Numbered from the stretch's first letter, positions 49,288 to 59,211 are shown. The stretch is 64,000 bases of DNA from Hyphomonas sp. (GCA_017792365.1 CP051229.1:558001-622000), one strand, 5' to 3'. Notes: generated by a model not told the origin, from the letters alone. Numbers and translations: made by a program.

Positions 49288-50534
49288 CCTGGTGCGCCTG
49301 ACCGGAACAGCTTCCACCGCTCGGTCCACAAGATGATCAGGAGCGCGATGAACGCGACAGCGAAGTTGCCGACAAAGATCGGCGCGGTCGTGCCGTCGAA
49401 TTGCCGCGCAATCAGCCCGCCAATGCTCGCCGCCACGAATGACGAGGCAAAGCCGATCAGCGCTGCGCCAGACCCTGCGATGTGGCCCAGCGGCTCCATC
49501 GCGATGGCGTTGTAGTTCGGTCCCTGAAAGCCCATCGCAAAGAATGAGACCAGCACGAGCCCATAGAACAGCTCGAACGGGACATCGCCCTGGATCGCAA
49601 ACAGCGCATGCACCCCGTTGGCGGCGACAAACATCAACAGCGCCCCGTGCGACATGCGACGCATGCCGAAGCGCTCGACCAGTCGCGAGTTGATGATGTT
49701 CGAGACAGACATCGCGGCCGCAGCCCCCGCAAACCACAGCGGGAACATCACACCGGTCTCGTAGACCCCGTGATAGAGCTGCTCAGACGAAGAGATGTAG
49801 CTCATCAGGCTGGCGAACAGCATGCCGGACGCGGCCATGTAGCCCGCCGCTTCGCGCGTGGTCAGCACTTCCCAGTAATTCCGCAGGATCGACGGCGGAT
49901 TCAGCGAGCGCCGCTTCTCCGGCGGCAGGGTTTCGGGCAGCCGCAGCAGCACCCAGACGAACATGACCGCGCCGAACAACACCAGCGCCCAGAAGATGCC
50001 CTTCCAGTCAGTGAAGAACAGCAGCAGCTGGCCAATGCTGGGTGCAGCGATTGGCGCCACCATGAACACGATCATCACAAGCGACATGACCTTGGCCATG
50101 CGCCGGCCGGAGTAGAGGTCGCGCGCCACCGAAACCGCGATCACCCGGCTGCCGCCAGCGGCCGTGCCCTGCGCGATGCGTGCGATGATCAGCCATTCGA
50201 ACGATTGCGACACCGCGCAGGCGATGCTCGTCACCACATAGCATCCCAGCGACACGAACAGGACGCGCCGCCGCCCGAAGCGGTCGGTCAGCGGCCCGTA
50301 GAACAGCTGCGACACGCCAAAGCCCAGCATGTAGGCGATGATCACCAGCTGGCGGTCGTTCTCGGTCGCCAGCGAGAAGGCCGCGCCGATGTCCGCCATC
50401 GCGGGCAGCATGATGTCGATCGCCATCGCGTTGGACGCCATGAGCAGCGCCGCCATGAAGACGAACTCCACCTGCGAAATGGGCGGCGCGGCTTGCTGCT
50501 GTGCGTCGGCTGGGCTGGAATCGGCCACGACCAT
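49284..50534 (-). CDS. MFS drug efflux transporter, Bcr/CflA family
   Basis: A 416-residue, twelve-helix major facilitator. The motif A region GPLTDRFGRRRVLF and the DHA1-type loop RIAQGTAAGGSRVIAVSVARDL are clear, and the N-terminal helix SNAMAIDIMLPAM is typical of Bcr/CflA proteins. It would export drugs by proton exchange, with the true substrate unknown. The ATG at 50534 has GGAG upstream. No TetR- or LysR-type regulator is adjacent. Confidence 0.9.
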   Translation of the reverse strand: MVVADSSPADAQQQAAPPISQVEFVFMAALLMASNAMAIDIMLPAMADIGAAFSLATENDRQLVIIAYMLGFGVSQLFYGPLTDRFGRRRVLFVSLGCYVVTSIACAVSQSFEWLIIARIAQGTAAGGSRVIAVSVARDLYSGRRMAKVMSLVMIVFMVAPIAAPSIGQLLLFFTDWKGIFWALVLFGAVMFVWVLLRLPETLPPEKRRSLNPPSILRNYWEVLTTREAAGYMAASGMLFASLMSYISSSEQLYHGVYETGVMFPLWFAGAAAAMSVSNIINSRLVERFGMRRMSHGALLMFVAANGVHALFAIQGDVPFELFYGLVLVSFFAMGFQGPNYNAIAMEPLGHIAGSGAALIGFASSFVAASIGGLIARQFDGTTAPIFVGNFAVAFIALLIILWTERWKLFRSGAPG

Positions 50535-50679
50535 TCGCTCCGGCGAAGTCGGACCAGCGGGACCGGCCCGCAGGCCGCCCGGGATTGGCCCGGCTTGTTT
50601 GAACAGGGATCAGCTGCCCATTTAGGGAGCTTTGCCGTCGGGCGGTAGCTTTAAGGCGAAGTTTTCTGACGAAAGGACG

Positions 50680-51774
50680 TCAGACGTTGAATTTGAAGTG
50701 CATGACGTCGCCGTCCTGCACCACATATTCCTTGCCTTCCTGACGCACCTTGCCGGCCTCGCGCGCCCCGCTTTCGCCGTTGTGCGCGACGTAATCCTGA
50801 TAGGCGATGGTCTCGGCGCGGATGAAGCCCTTCTCGAAATCGCCGTGGATGACGCCGGCAGCCTGCGGCGCGGTGGCGCTGCGAACCGTCCACGCCCGCG
50901 CTTCCTTCGGCCCGGCGGTGAAATAGGTCTGGAGGCCCAGAAGATCGAACCCTGCGCGAATGACGCGGTTCAGTCCCGGCTCCTCAAGTCCCATCGTCTC
51001 GAGGAACTCGGCTTGCTCCTCATCTTCCAGAACGGCGACTTCGCTTTCGATCTTGGCCGAGATCACCACCGCCTGTGCGCCTTCGGCCTTCGCACGTTCG
51101 ACAACCGCTGCTGACAACGCGTTGCCATCGGACGCGGACGCCTCGTCGACATTGCAGATAAAGAGAACCGGCTTGGACGTCAGAAGCTGCAGCATCCGCC
51201 ACGCCTTGGCGTCTTCCGGCGCCACCTTGGCGAAACGCGCGGGCATGCCAGCGTTGAGCTGTTCGAGGGCGAGATCGATCAGTCCAACCGCAGCCTTGGC
51301 GTCCTTGTCGCCCGACCGCGCCTTCTTCTCGACGTTCGCCTTGCGCTTTTCGAGGCTCTCGATGTCCGCGAGCATCAGCTCGGTCTCGACAGTCTCCAGA
51401 TCCGACAGCGGATCGATGGTTCCGGCAACGTGCGTGATGTCTTCATCGACAAAGCACCGGAGCACGTAAGCCACCGCATCGACCTCGCGAATAGTCGCCA
51501 GGAACTGGTTGCCGAGGCCTTCGCCCTGCGAAGCGCCTTTCACGAGGCCGGCAATGTCCACGAAGTTCATGCGCGCCGGGATGATCTCCTTGGAGCCTGC
51601 AATCTCGGCGAGCTTCATCAGACGCGGCTCGGGCATGGCCACTTCGCCGACATTCGGCTCGATCGTGCAGAACGGATAATTTTCCGCCTGCGCCGCAGCG
51701 GTGCGGGTCAGGGCGTTGAACAGGGTCGACTTGCCGACATTCGGCAGCCCGACAATCCCGCACTTGAATCCCAT
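50680..51774 (-). CDS. ychF: Ribosome-binding ATPase/GTPase YchF (OLA1 family)
   Basis: A 364-residue Obg-family NTPase that binds the ribosome and is linked to stress responses. The G1 motif is GLPNVGKSTLFNAL, the G3 region FVDIAGLVKGASQGEGLGN, and the C-terminal TGS domain covers DFEKGFIRAETIAYQDY and YVVQDGDVMHFKFNV. Its ATG overlaps the pth stop (TGATG). Last of rplY-pth-ychF, a standard bacterial operon. Confidence 0.96.
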   Translation of the reverse strand: MGFKCGIVGLPNVGKSTLFNALTRTAAAQAENYPFCTIEPNVGEVAMPEPRLMKLAEIAGSKEIIPARMNFVDIAGLVKGASQGEGLGNQFLATIREVDAVAYVLRCFVDEDITHVAGTIDPLSDLETVETELMLADIESLEKRKANVEKKARSGDKDAKAAVGLIDLALEQLNAGMPARFAKVAPEDAKAWRMLQLLTSKPVLFICNVDEASASDGNALSAAVVERAKAEGAQAVVISAKIESEVAVLEDEEQAEFLETMGLEEPGLNRVIRAGFDLLGLQTYFTAGPKEARAWTVRSATAPQAAGVIHGDFEKGFIRAETIAYQDYVAHNGESGAREAGKVRQEGKEYVVQDGDVMHFKFNV

Positions 51775-52406
51775 CAGTTCGATCCTTCCGGATTTTGACC
51801 ATGCTTGCGCGGATCCAGCTTGGGGGCCGGCGCAAGCCGCATCACTTCGGCCTGGTAGCGCTCATCATCTCCCGCCAGCAGGAAGGGGAGTGCGTCCGAA
51901 CACGCGTCGACCAGCGCATCGACCCACGGCCCGTCCGCCTTGGCGAAGTCGGACAACACGTGTCCATGCACCAGTTCCTTCGCGCCGGGATGTCCGATCC
52001 CCATGCGCGCCCGCCGCACATTTCCATCCGCTTCGGCGATGATCGAGCGAATGCCGTTATGGCCCGCCGCGCCGCCGCCCGTCTTCATGCGAAACCGCCC
52101 GGGGGCTAGGTCCAGCTCATCGTAGAACACGACAACGGCGGACGGCTCCAGCTTGTGAAACCGCATGGCTTCGCCGAGCGACCGGCCCGAATGGTTCATG
52201 AACGTCTGCGGCTTCAGGAGCAGGGCCTTGGTCCGCTCGCCGGTGGACGCTTCGACCACGCCCTCGCTGATCTCGCCCTGGAACTTCCGGCGCCATGGCC
52301 CGAAACCACGGCGCTCGGCGATCCGTTCGACAGCGCGAAAACCGATATTGTGCCGATGACCCGCATAGCCGGGCCCCGGATTTCCGAGTCCGGCAATCAG
52401 GAGCAT
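51774..52406 (-). CDS. pth: Peptidyl-tRNA hydrolase
   Basis: Releases tRNA from peptidyl-tRNA that drops off the ribosome. The 210-residue product has GLGNPGPGYAGHRHNIGF with catalytic His19, KPQTFMNHSG, and YDELDLAPG with the Asp that positions it. GGGAAGHNGIRSI is the substrate-binding loop. The C-terminus is extended and basic. The ribosome-binding site TTGAGG lies upstream of the ATG. Confidence 0.96.
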   Translation of the reverse strand: MLLIAGLGNPGPGYAGHRHNIGFRAVERIAERRGFGPWRRKFQGEISEGVVEASTGERTKALLLKPQTFMNHSGRSLGEAMRFHKLEPSAVVVFYDELDLAPGRFRMKTGGGAAGHNGIRSIIAEADGNVRRARMGIGHPGAKELVHGHVLSDFAKADGPWVDALVDACSDALPFLLAGDDERYQAEVMRLAPAPKLDPRKHGQNPEGSN

Positions 52407-52466
52407 CTCGTCACAACCTCAAGGACCAGCGGGCCGTCCGCACGCGAAGGGCGGGGACGAGCCGTT

Positions 52467-53120
52467 CTATTCTTCCTTGTCGCCTTCGGCCGTCTCTTCG
52501 TCGGCCTTGTCTTCTTCCGGCTCTGCCGCAGCTTCGGCAGTGTCATCCTCGACCTTGGCGATACGGCCAGCGATCGTCGCGATGGTGAAGTCGCGATCGG
52601 TGATCGTCGGAGCGACGTCGGCAGGCAGTTCGATGGCCGAAATCTTCACCGTGTCGCCGATATCCAGCGTCGAGATATCGAAGACCAGTTCTTCCGGGAT
52701 GGCGTTGGCCGGCGCGAACAGTTCGACATCGTGCCGAACGACGTTGAGCGTGCCGCCCTTCTTGATGCCGGGGCACACTTCGTCGCCGGTAAAGCGAACC
52801 GGCACGTTCACGCGGATCTGCTGGTTGGCCTCGACGCGATAGAGGTCCATGTGCGTCGGTTCGTCGGTGACGGGATGGAATTGCACGTCCTGCGCAAACA
52901 CCATCTGCGTCTCACCCTTGTGGTTGATCTCCAGGGTGTGGGCCAGGAACTTGCCCGAGTTCAGCGCCTTGTTGACTTCGCGACGGTCGAGACTGATTGC
53001 GACCGGCTTCAGTTCGCCGCCGTAGAGAACTCCAGGGATCTTGCCCTGACGACGCGCTTCGCGTGCGCCGCCTTTGCCCGTGCGCTCGCGCACTTCGACG
53101 TTCAGTACAATACCAGCCAT
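52467..53120 (-). CDS. rplY: 50S ribosomal protein L25 (general stress protein Ctc form)
   Basis: Binds 5S rRNA in the large subunit. The 217-residue product is the long form, with an N-terminal L25 domain (RERTGKGGAREARRQGKIPG, then VQFHPVTDEPTHMDLYRV) and a C-terminal beta domain (ISTLDIGDTVKISAIELP). It ends in an acidic Glu/Asp/Ala tail of about 30 residues. First gene of rplY-pth-ychF. Confidence 0.95.
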   Translation of the reverse strand: MAGIVLNVEVRERTGKGGAREARRQGKIPGVLYGGELKPVAISLDRREVNKALNSGKFLAHTLEINHKGETQMVFAQDVQFHPVTDEPTHMDLYRVEANQQIRVNVPVRFTGDEVCPGIKKGGTLNVVRHDVELFAPANAIPEELVFDISTLDIGDTVKISAIELPADVAPTITDRDFTIATIAGRIAKVEDDTAEAAAEPEEDKADEETAEGDKEE

Positions 53121-53244
53121 GATTTTCTGCTCCGTTTCGCCCTGAAGTCCGCCTCAAGCGCCCTTTGGGCCCCAAGGTGACAGCCTGACTACACAGGCGA
53201 CGGACATCGCCGCCTTTCGGGAAGCGCGGCTTATAGGCGAGGTC

Positions 53245-53277
53245 AATCCGGCCCGCAAGTCGCCTGCGGGCCGGATT
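53245..53277 (-). terminator. Stem-loop terminator after amt
   Basis: A perfect 13-bp inverted repeat AATCCGGCCCGCA (53245-53257) and TGCGGGCCGGATT (53265-53277) with a 7-nt loop lies 20 bp after the amt stop. The T-tail is short, so termination on the minus strand may be partial. Confidence 0.75.
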
Positions 53278-53296
53278 TCAGGCCTTGAAGGCGCGA

Positions 53297-54616
53297 TCAG
53301 CCGTAGTGATAGCCGCGTTCGCCGTGCTCGGCGGGGTCCAGCCCCTCGACCTCGGCGTCGGACTTCACCCGCATCTTCGTGACAAGGTTAACCACTTGAT
53401 AGATCACGAAGGTCAGCACCAGCGAGTAGGCGACCACCGCGACGACGCCCAGCGCCTGAACCTGGAACTGCGCGCCGATCGACACGCCGTCCAGTCCGGG
53501 CGCCAGCGGGCCAAGGTTGGCGAGGAACGGGATCAGCAGGGTCCCGAGGATCCCGCCCACGCCATGCACCGCAAACACGTCGAGACTGTCGTCCAGCTTC
53601 GCCTTCCCGCGCACCAGCGTCACCGCATAGAAGCAGATGATGGATGACGCAGCGCCAATGATCAGCGCGCCGACTGGTCCGACAGAACCCGCAGCCGGCG
53701 TGATCGTCGCAAGACCCGCGATGATCCCCGTGACGCCGCCCACCAGACCGGGCCGTCCGAACTTGATCCACTCGATCGCCATCCACACCAGCGCAGCCGT
53801 CGAGGCGGAGATGTGCGTGACCAGCATGGCGCGGCCAGCGTCCGGCCCGGCGCCGAGCGCCGATCCCGCGTTGAACCCATACCAGCCGACCCACAGCAGG
53901 GCGGCCCCGATCATCACCAGCACCGGGCTGTGCGGCGGACGCATGTCGTGCGGAAAGTGCTCACGCCGGCCGACGAGATAGGCGAACAACAGCGCAGACG
54001 CCCCCGCCGTGGCGTGAACCACGAGGCCTCCGGCAAAGTCGCGCACCGCAATGCTCTCGCCGCCGATCTCGACGCCGCCCAGCCAGCCGCCGCCCCAGAC
54101 CCAGTGACACACCGGCGCGTAGACGAAGAGAACCCACAGCCCGCTGAACAGCAGCACGCCGCCGAAGCTCGTCCGCTCCGGATAGGCGCCGACGATCAGC
54201 GCGGGCGTGATGATCGCGAACGTCATCTGGAACATGAAGAACACGGTCTCGGGGATCGTGCCGCTCTCGGCGTCGGCCGCAACGCCGGCGAGGAACGACT
54301 TGCCAAACCCGCCCCAGAAGCCGTTGACCGCGCCGCCATCGCCAAACGCCAGCGAATATCCGCAGACCAGCCACAGGATCGAAACGAGGCAGGCGATGCC
54401 GACGCACTGCGACAGCACCGAAAGCACGTTCTTCGATTGCACCAGCCCGCCATAGAACAGCGCAAGGCCGGGAAGCGTCATCAGCAGCACCAGAGCCGTG
54501 GATGTCAGGATCCACGCAGTGTCGCCGCTATCGGTCGCCGCAAACGCCGCCGGCGCCAGTATGGCGCTCGAAAATGCGGCAAGTCCAAGTCCTCGCCCAA
54601 TCCGCAACAATGACAT
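53297..54616 (-). CDS. amt: Ammonium transporter Amt
   Basis: Trimeric channel that admits ammonium across the inner membrane. The 439-residue product has a signal peptide (ending AAFA), about eleven helices, and the twin-His pore residues in GGLVVHATAG and VFAVHGVGG. DFAGG is the family signature. The C-terminal GLDPAEHGERGYHYG is the PII-interacting tail. There is no glnK beside it, unusual because amt normally follows glnK; glnB at the start of the window is a possible partner. GGGAGG precedes the ATG. Confidence 0.95.
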   Translation of the reverse strand: MSLLRIGRGLGLAAFSSAILAPAAFAATDSGDTAWILTSTALVLLMTLPGLALFYGGLVQSKNVLSVLSQCVGIACLVSILWLVCGYSLAFGDGGAVNGFWGGFGKSFLAGVAADAESGTIPETVFFMFQMTFAIITPALIVGAYPERTSFGGVLLFSGLWVLFVYAPVCHWVWGGGWLGGVEIGGESIAVRDFAGGLVVHATAGASALLFAYLVGRREHFPHDMRPPHSPVLVMIGAALLWVGWYGFNAGSALGAGPDAGRAMLVTHISASTAALVWMAIEWIKFGRPGLVGGVTGIIAGLATITPAAGSVGPVGALIIGAASSIICFYAVTLVRGKAKLDDSLDVFAVHGVGGILGTLLIPFLANLGPLAPGLDGVSIGAQFQVQALGVVAVVAYSLVLTFVIYQVVNLVTKMRVKSDAEVEGLDPAEHGERGYHYG

Positions 54617-54833
54617 GACATCCTCCCGAGCCGGTTTTTGCCGTTGTATTGCCGAAGGAGTAGGCGGATTGCCTGTGATGGCGTTCAGAAATTAAGCGGC
54701 ACGGGCAATCGATCTGCTGGTCTGACGCAAGATTGGGCGCCCAGAGAACGGATCGCCCAATGACAGGGCGCCGCGCGGGTCCAGGTCCGGCTTAACGCGC
54801 CAGACAACTGATTTTGTGGGCTTTTGCCACAGA

Positions 54834-54861
54834 CGCTACGGAAACCGCGCTACGGAAACCG
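54834..54861. repeat. 14-bp tandem duplication
   Basis: The unit CGCTACGGAAACCG occurs twice head to tail at 54834-54847 and 54848-54861, just downstream of prs (minus strand). It may be a replication slip. The surrounding 258-bp spacer between amt and prs shows no gene. Confidence 0.8.
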
Positions 54862-54874
54862 CGCCGCGTGAGGC

Positions 54875-55807
54875 TTAGTCGAACATCTTGGAGATGCTCT
54901 CATCGTTGGCGATGCGGCGCAGCGCTTCACCGATCAGCGGCGCCAGCGTGAGCGTCCGGATTTTCTTGGCCTTCTCGACCGCAGGCGAGGCCTGGATCGT
55001 GTCGGTGATCACCAGCTCGGTCAGCTTCGACTTGTCGATATTGTCCGACGCGCCGTTGGAGAGAACGCCGTGCGTGACATAGGCGGCCACCTCTTTGGCG
55101 CCCTTGGCCAGCAGGGCCTCAGCGGCGTTGATCAGCGTGCCGCCGCTGTCCGTCATGTCGTCGATCAGGATGCACTTCCGGCCGTCGACATCGCCGATGA
55201 TGTTCATAACTTCGGATTCGCCAGCCCGCTCGCGCCGCTTGTCGACGATGGCGAGATCGGCGTCGAGACGCTTGGCCAGCGCCCGAGCCCGCACCACGCC
55301 GCCGACATCCGGCGAAATCACCATCAGGTTCTTCGAGCCGTAACGGGCCTTGATGTCTTCCGCCATTACGGGGCCGGCAAACAGGTTGTCGGTCGGACGG
55401 TCGAAGAAGCCCTGAATCTGCGCCGCGTGGAGATCGACGGTCACGACGCGGTCGGCGCCAGCAGTCGTGATCAGGTTCGCGACCAGCTTGGCGGAAATCG
55501 GCGTGCGGCCGTCGGTTTTGCGATCCTGCCGCGAGTATCCGAAATAGGGGATCACAGCTGTCACGCGGCGGGCGCTCGCACGCACCAGCGCGTCGATCGT
55601 GATCAACAGCTCCATGAGGTGGTCGTTCGCAGGCGCCGACGTCGACTGGATGACGTAGACGTCCTTGCCGCGGACGTTCTCGTTCACCTGCACAAAGACC
55701 TCACGGTCCTTGAAGGTCTTCACTTCCGCCTTGGTAAGCCGCACATCGAGATAGGCGGCGATATCGCTCGCCAGAGGCCGGTTGGCGTTGCACGAGATCA
55801 GTTTCAT
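54875..55807 (-). CDS. prs: Ribose-phosphate pyrophosphokinase
   Basis: Makes PRPP from ribose-5-phosphate and ATP for purine, pyrimidine, NAD and His/Trp synthesis. The 310-residue product carries [12 protein letters not shown] (ATP flexible loop), the [12 protein letters not shown] metal region and the PRPP-binding [13 protein letters not shown]. Intact in one frame. A 183-bp gap separates it from pgeF upstream, so it probably has its own promoter. Confidence 0.97.
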   Translation of the reverse strand: MKLISCNANRPLASDIAAYLDVRLTKAEVKTFKDREVFVQVNENVRGKDVYVIQSTSAPANDHLMELLITIDALVRASARRVTAVIPYFGYSRQDRKTDGRTPISAKLVANLITTAGADRVVTVDLHAAQIQGFFDRPTDNLFAGPVMAEDIKARYGSKNLMVISPDVGGVVRARALAKRLDADLAIVDKRRERAGESEVMNIIGDVDGRKCILIDDMTDSGGTLINAAEALLAKGAKEVAAYVTHGVLSNGASDNIDKSKLTELVITDTIQASPAVEKAKKIRTLTLAPLIGEALRRIANDESISKMFD

Positions 55808-55990
55808 CGGATCGCGGCTCTGTCTTGACCGGCCATGGGGCCTCGCTTTGCGTCACGCTTTTGTCGCAAATCCCGGCCCCGATCAATGCGCCAAAGCCCC
55901 GATATCCAATTTTCCCCAAGGCTTTCTCGGACCAGTGCACAAATGCCTCAAATCAGCCGCCCAGGCTCGCCCGCGCGGAGAATTAGACGC

Positions 55991-56788
55991 TTACGGTAAC
56001 AGAGAGATCACCGACAGGTTGCGGCCGGTGGCTTTCGCGCCGCGCTGCTGGGCGTAGCGGTGGCTGAAAAACCGAATCGGCTGGCTCAGCGTATCCTCGC
56101 CAAGCTGCTCGATATGCCCGACGCCAAGCCGCGTCAGCCGGCCGGCAATGTAGTTGCCGAAATCGAACTGGCTGCGATCGCCATCGCCAGCGGAGAACCT
56201 GTCCTCGGCCCACGGCGATGCATCCAGCACCGCGTCGACCAGTTCCGGCCCAACCTCGAACGACGCCTTGGAGAGGCATGGGCCGATCGCCGCCGAAATC
56301 CGCCCGGCATCCGCCCCAAGCTCCACCATCGAGGCGATGGCATTGTCGATCACACCGGACACCGCGCCGCGCCAGCCGGCATGGACCGCCGCGCACACGC
56401 CATTCGCTGCCGCATGCGGGTCGCACATAAGGATCGGCGCACAGTCCGCCGTCACGATCCCCAAGGCGAGATCGGGCCTTGCGGTCACCAGCGAATCCGC
56501 ATCCGGCGCTGCGCCATCATCAAACGGTCTGTCCACGATCACCGCGCGCGCCGAATGAACCTGCACGGGCAGCGCAAGCCGCCGCACATCAATCCCGACG
56601 GATCGACACGCAAGCGCGCGATTGCGCTGCACATGCTCGATCTCGTCGCCTTGGCCCAGCCCGCAATTCAGCGTCGCATACGCCCCCTTCGAGACGCCGC
56701 CGTCGCGCCCGAAAAAGCCGTGCCGAACGTGAAGGCTCAGCCGGTCCAGCATCGGTGACTGGAAAGGTACGGGCAGCGTATCGCTCAC
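55991..56788 (-). CDS. pgeF: Peptidoglycan editing factor / polyphenol oxidase (YfiH/PgeF family)
   Basis: A cupro-zinc enzyme of the YfiH family, reported to remove mis-incorporated L-Ser from peptidoglycan precursors and to oxidise phenols. The metal-binding triad is in VQVHSARAVIVD (His), VTADCAPILM (Cys) and CAAVHAGWRG (His). The 265-residue product starts at a GTG (56788) with GGAGG seven bases upstream. That GTG overlaps the midA stop (GTGA), so the reading frame is coupled. Last of lgt-midA-pgeF. Confidence 0.88.
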   Translation of the reverse strand: MSDTLPVPFQSPMLDRLSLHVRHGFFGRDGGVSKGAYATLNCGLGQGDEIEHVQRNRALACRSVGIDVRRLALPVQVHSARAVIVDRPFDDGAAPDADSLVTARPDLALGIVTADCAPILMCDPHAAANGVCAAVHAGWRGAVSGVIDNAIASMVELGADAGRISAAIGPCLSKASFEVGPELVDAVLDASPWAEDRFSAGDGDRSQFDFGNYIAGRLTRLGVGHIEQLGEDTLSQPIRFFSHRYAQQRGAKATGRNLSVISLLP

Positions 56789-57846
56789 GACATGCCTCCA
56801 ACGGCAAATCCGGCAGGTGCGGGCGCGCCGTCCGGGGCAAGGCACAAGACCTTGAACCGCTCGCCCATGTCATCAGGCGAAACCAGTTTCTCGACCGCCG
56901 CAATGATCTGGTCAGCCGTCGCAGGATTGGCGCGGGCGAGCTGCTCCGCCCGTTGCGCCGCGCCTAGCGACATCAGGAAGCCGCCCTGCGGCGCGGGCCC
57001 GAAGGCGACAACGCCCGCAGCTTCAGCCGTCGAACGAAGCGTCAGAAAATCCACGTCCGCCGTCATGTCGCACGCACCCGGTTCAGCCAGCGGATCAACC
57101 TGAGCGCCAGCCTTGAAGGCCCTCAACGTGTCCGTGGGGTGAGCATCGCCCGGTCCGTAGTCAATGAACAGCGCCCGCCCGCCATTAGCCTTGAGCCGTC
57201 CGGCGACGACTTCGACCACCGCCTCCAGCCCGGCCGCCAGTTCGACGGCGTCCGCAGCCCCGATTTCCATCATCGGCTCCAGCGGAGGGCCAAGCCCGAA
57301 GGCCAGCTCTTCGTTGTCTCCGAACCCCACCTGCCGCTCCCGCCACTTGTCGCCATCGACGACAAACTGACGAACGGGAAGGCAGTCGAGAAACTCGTTG
57401 GCAATGATGATGGCCGGCCCCGGCGGTATTTCCTCCAGCCCCGCGTGATGCGTCGGACTGTGTGCGCCCAGCGCCTCTAGCTGAACCGCGCGAAGCGCAT
57501 GGCTCGCCTCCACCAGCCGCAGCTGCATCGCGGAGAGAAAATCCGGCGCCATCCGCGCGGTCCGCAACATGTCCGCCATCATCGCGCCCCGTCCCGGGCC
57601 CAGCTCGATCAGGTCGAACTGCGCCGGCGACCCCATCGCCTGCCATTCGTGAATCGCCCAGCCGCCCAGCAACTCGCCGAACACCTGACTGATCTCCGGC
57701 GCCGTGGTGAAGTCACGCCCCAGGCCCGGACGCGTGGCGTAGTAACCATGCTCGCGGTCGTGCAGGCACATCGCCATGAAGGCGGCCACCGACATCGGTC
57801 CGTCGTGACGGATCGCCCGCTGCAACCGGCGCTTCAGCTCGCTCAC
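56785..57846 (-). CDS. SAM-dependent methyltransferase, MidA/NDUFAF7 family
   Basis: In mitochondria the NDUFAF7 homologue dimethylates an arginine of a complex I subunit; the bacterial role is presumed similar. The 353-residue product has the SAM motif IELGPGRGAMMADML and the family N-terminus RRLQRAIRHDGPMSVAAFM, then YYATRPGLGRDFTTAPEISQ. The start is a GTG at 57846 within the lgt stop (GTGA). An ATG at 57885 would overlap lgt by 43 bp and is less likely. The lgt-midA-pgeF order is common in alphaproteobacteria. Confidence 0.88.
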   Translation of the reverse strand: MSELKRRLQRAIRHDGPMSVAAFMAMCLHDREHGYYATRPGLGRDFTTAPEISQVFGELLGGWAIHEWQAMGSPAQFDLIELGPGRGAMMADMLRTARMAPDFLSAMQLRLVEASHALRAVQLEALGAHSPTHHAGLEEIPPGPAIIIANEFLDCLPVRQFVVDGDKWRERQVGFGDNEELAFGLGPPLEPMMEIGAADAVELAAGLEAVVEVVAGRLKANGGRALFIDYGPGDAHPTDTLRAFKAGAQVDPLAEPGACDMTADVDFLTLRSTAEAAGVVAFGPAPQGGFLMSLGAAQRAEQLARANPATADQIIAAVEKLVSPDDMGERFKVLCLAPDGAPAPAGFAVGGMS

Positions 57847-58748
57847 GCTGGCTGCGCCTGCCTCCGCGCCCGGTAGATCAGCCACGCGCCGCCAATCAGC
57901 ATCGGCAGCGACAGCAGCATGCCCATCGTCAGGAAGCCGGGCAGGCCGGAGACGAAGCTGTCGGGCTCGCGGAAGTTCTCAACGAACGTCCGGGCGAGGG
58001 CGTAGCCGACCAGGAAGATGCCGGAGACAAGGCCCGGCCACCGCAGCGCACGGAAATGCCAGACGGCGACAGCGAGGATTGCAAACAGCAACAGCCCCTC
58101 AAGCCCGGCCTCGTAAAGCTGGCTTGGGTGAACGAGCGCCTCGTTGCCGGTATAGACCCACTCGCGGGCGCCCCAGTCATAGGTCGGAAACTTCATCGCC
58201 CAAGGCACGCTGGTCTCGCGACCGTAGAGCTCGCCATTGATGAAGTTGGCGATGCGTACGAGAAAGATGCCGATCGGCGCCGCCGCACACGCAACGTCGG
58301 CCAGCCGCAACAGCGGGATCTTCCGCGACCATGCCGTATAGACTGCGGCCAGCGCAGCCCCGATCAGTCCGCCATGGAAAGCCATGCCGCCTTCCCACAT
58401 GCGCAGGATAAACGACGGATCGCTCAGCACCCGCTCGGGCTCATAGGGAAGCGTATAGAAGAGAATATAGCCGAACCGTCCGCCAAGCAGGATGCCGAGC
58501 ATCACCCAGAAGGCGAAATCGTCGATGTCGTCCTTCTTGATCGGCGACGGGCCATTGTCGCTCCACAGCCGGTCTCTCTGCGCGACGCGGTTGGCGTACA
58601 GCCACCCCAGCACGACCCCACCAATATAGCCGAGCGCATACCAGCGAATGGGGAAGGGCCCCAGCTCCAGCGGCCCGAGGGACATGCGCGGGATGGGCAG
58701 GGTGAACGCCGCAGGATCGATCTGCGGGAATGGAATCTCGACCAGCAT
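57843..58748 (-). CDS. lgt: Prolipoprotein diacylglyceryl transferase
   Basis: Transfers diacylglycerol to the lipobox Cys of prolipoproteins, the first lipoprotein maturation step at the inner membrane. The 301-residue, seven-helix product has the signature RIANFINGELYGR, the HGGLIG motif (WEGGMAFHGGLIGA) and SQLYEAGLEG. Several probable substrates are encoded in this window (for example the NIPSNAP lipoprotein). It is divergent from ubiK. Confidence 0.96.
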   Translation of the reverse strand: MLVEIPFPQIDPAAFTLPIPRMSLGPLELGPFPIRWYALGYIGGVVLGWLYANRVAQRDRLWSDNGPSPIKKDDIDDFAFWVMLGILLGGRFGYILFYTLPYEPERVLSDPSFILRMWEGGMAFHGGLIGAALAAVYTAWSRKIPLLRLADVACAAAPIGIFLVRIANFINGELYGRETSVPWAMKFPTYDWGAREWVYTGNEALVHPSQLYEAGLEGLLLFAILAVAVWHFRALRWPGLVSGIFLVGYALARTFVENFREPDSFVSGLPGFLTMGMLLSLPMLIGGAWLIYRARRQAQPA

Positions 58749-58835
58749 CTCTTGGGTTGTCCGCCTTTGATTTCCGCCCTGCGAATGCGCATATTGATAT
58801 CGGCTCCGTCACCGGGGTCTACCTCGGAGGCGCAG

Positions 58836-59108
58836 ATGCAGACTCGAAACCCTATTCTGGACGACCTGTCAAAGCTCGCAGCAGGCGCCGCCGGCGCAGC
58901 GCAGGCCGCCAGCGAGGACGCGAAGACGCTCTTTCGCTCCGGCGCGGACCGCATCATCGCCGACATGGACCTCGCCAGCCGCGAGGAAGTGGCCGCCCTG
59001 AAGGATTCGCTCGCCGCGGCGCTTGCGCGCATCGATTCGCTCGAGAAACAGGTCGAAACCCTGCAAAAGTCTGGCAAGAAACCGGGCTCTAGCGACGGAA
59101 AGGTCTGA
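58836..59108 (+). CDS. ubiK: Ubiquinone biosynthesis accessory factor UbiK (BMFP family)
   Basis: A 90-residue protein of the BMFP/YqiC family; UbiK helps aerobic ubiquinone synthesis and binds membranes. The N-terminal half (NPILDDLSKLAAGAAGAAQ) precedes a helix and a C-terminal coiled coil (SREEVAALKDSLAAALARID, then LEKQVETLQ). The ATG at 58836 has GGAGG six bases upstream; the long in-frame extension opposite lgt is not coding. Confidence 0.87.
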   Translation: MQTRNPILDDLSKLAAGAAGAAQAASEDAKTLFRSGADRIIADMDLASREEVAALKDSLAAALARIDSLEKQVETLQKSGKKPGSSDGKV

Positions 59109-59211
59109 TTCATACGAATCAAGGGAGCGTTTCATGACCGTTGCTTCGGTCAGGGGACGCTGACTAGCGTTCCGATCACTGGGCGCTAAGCCCAAGGCTT
59201 GGGAGCTGGAC

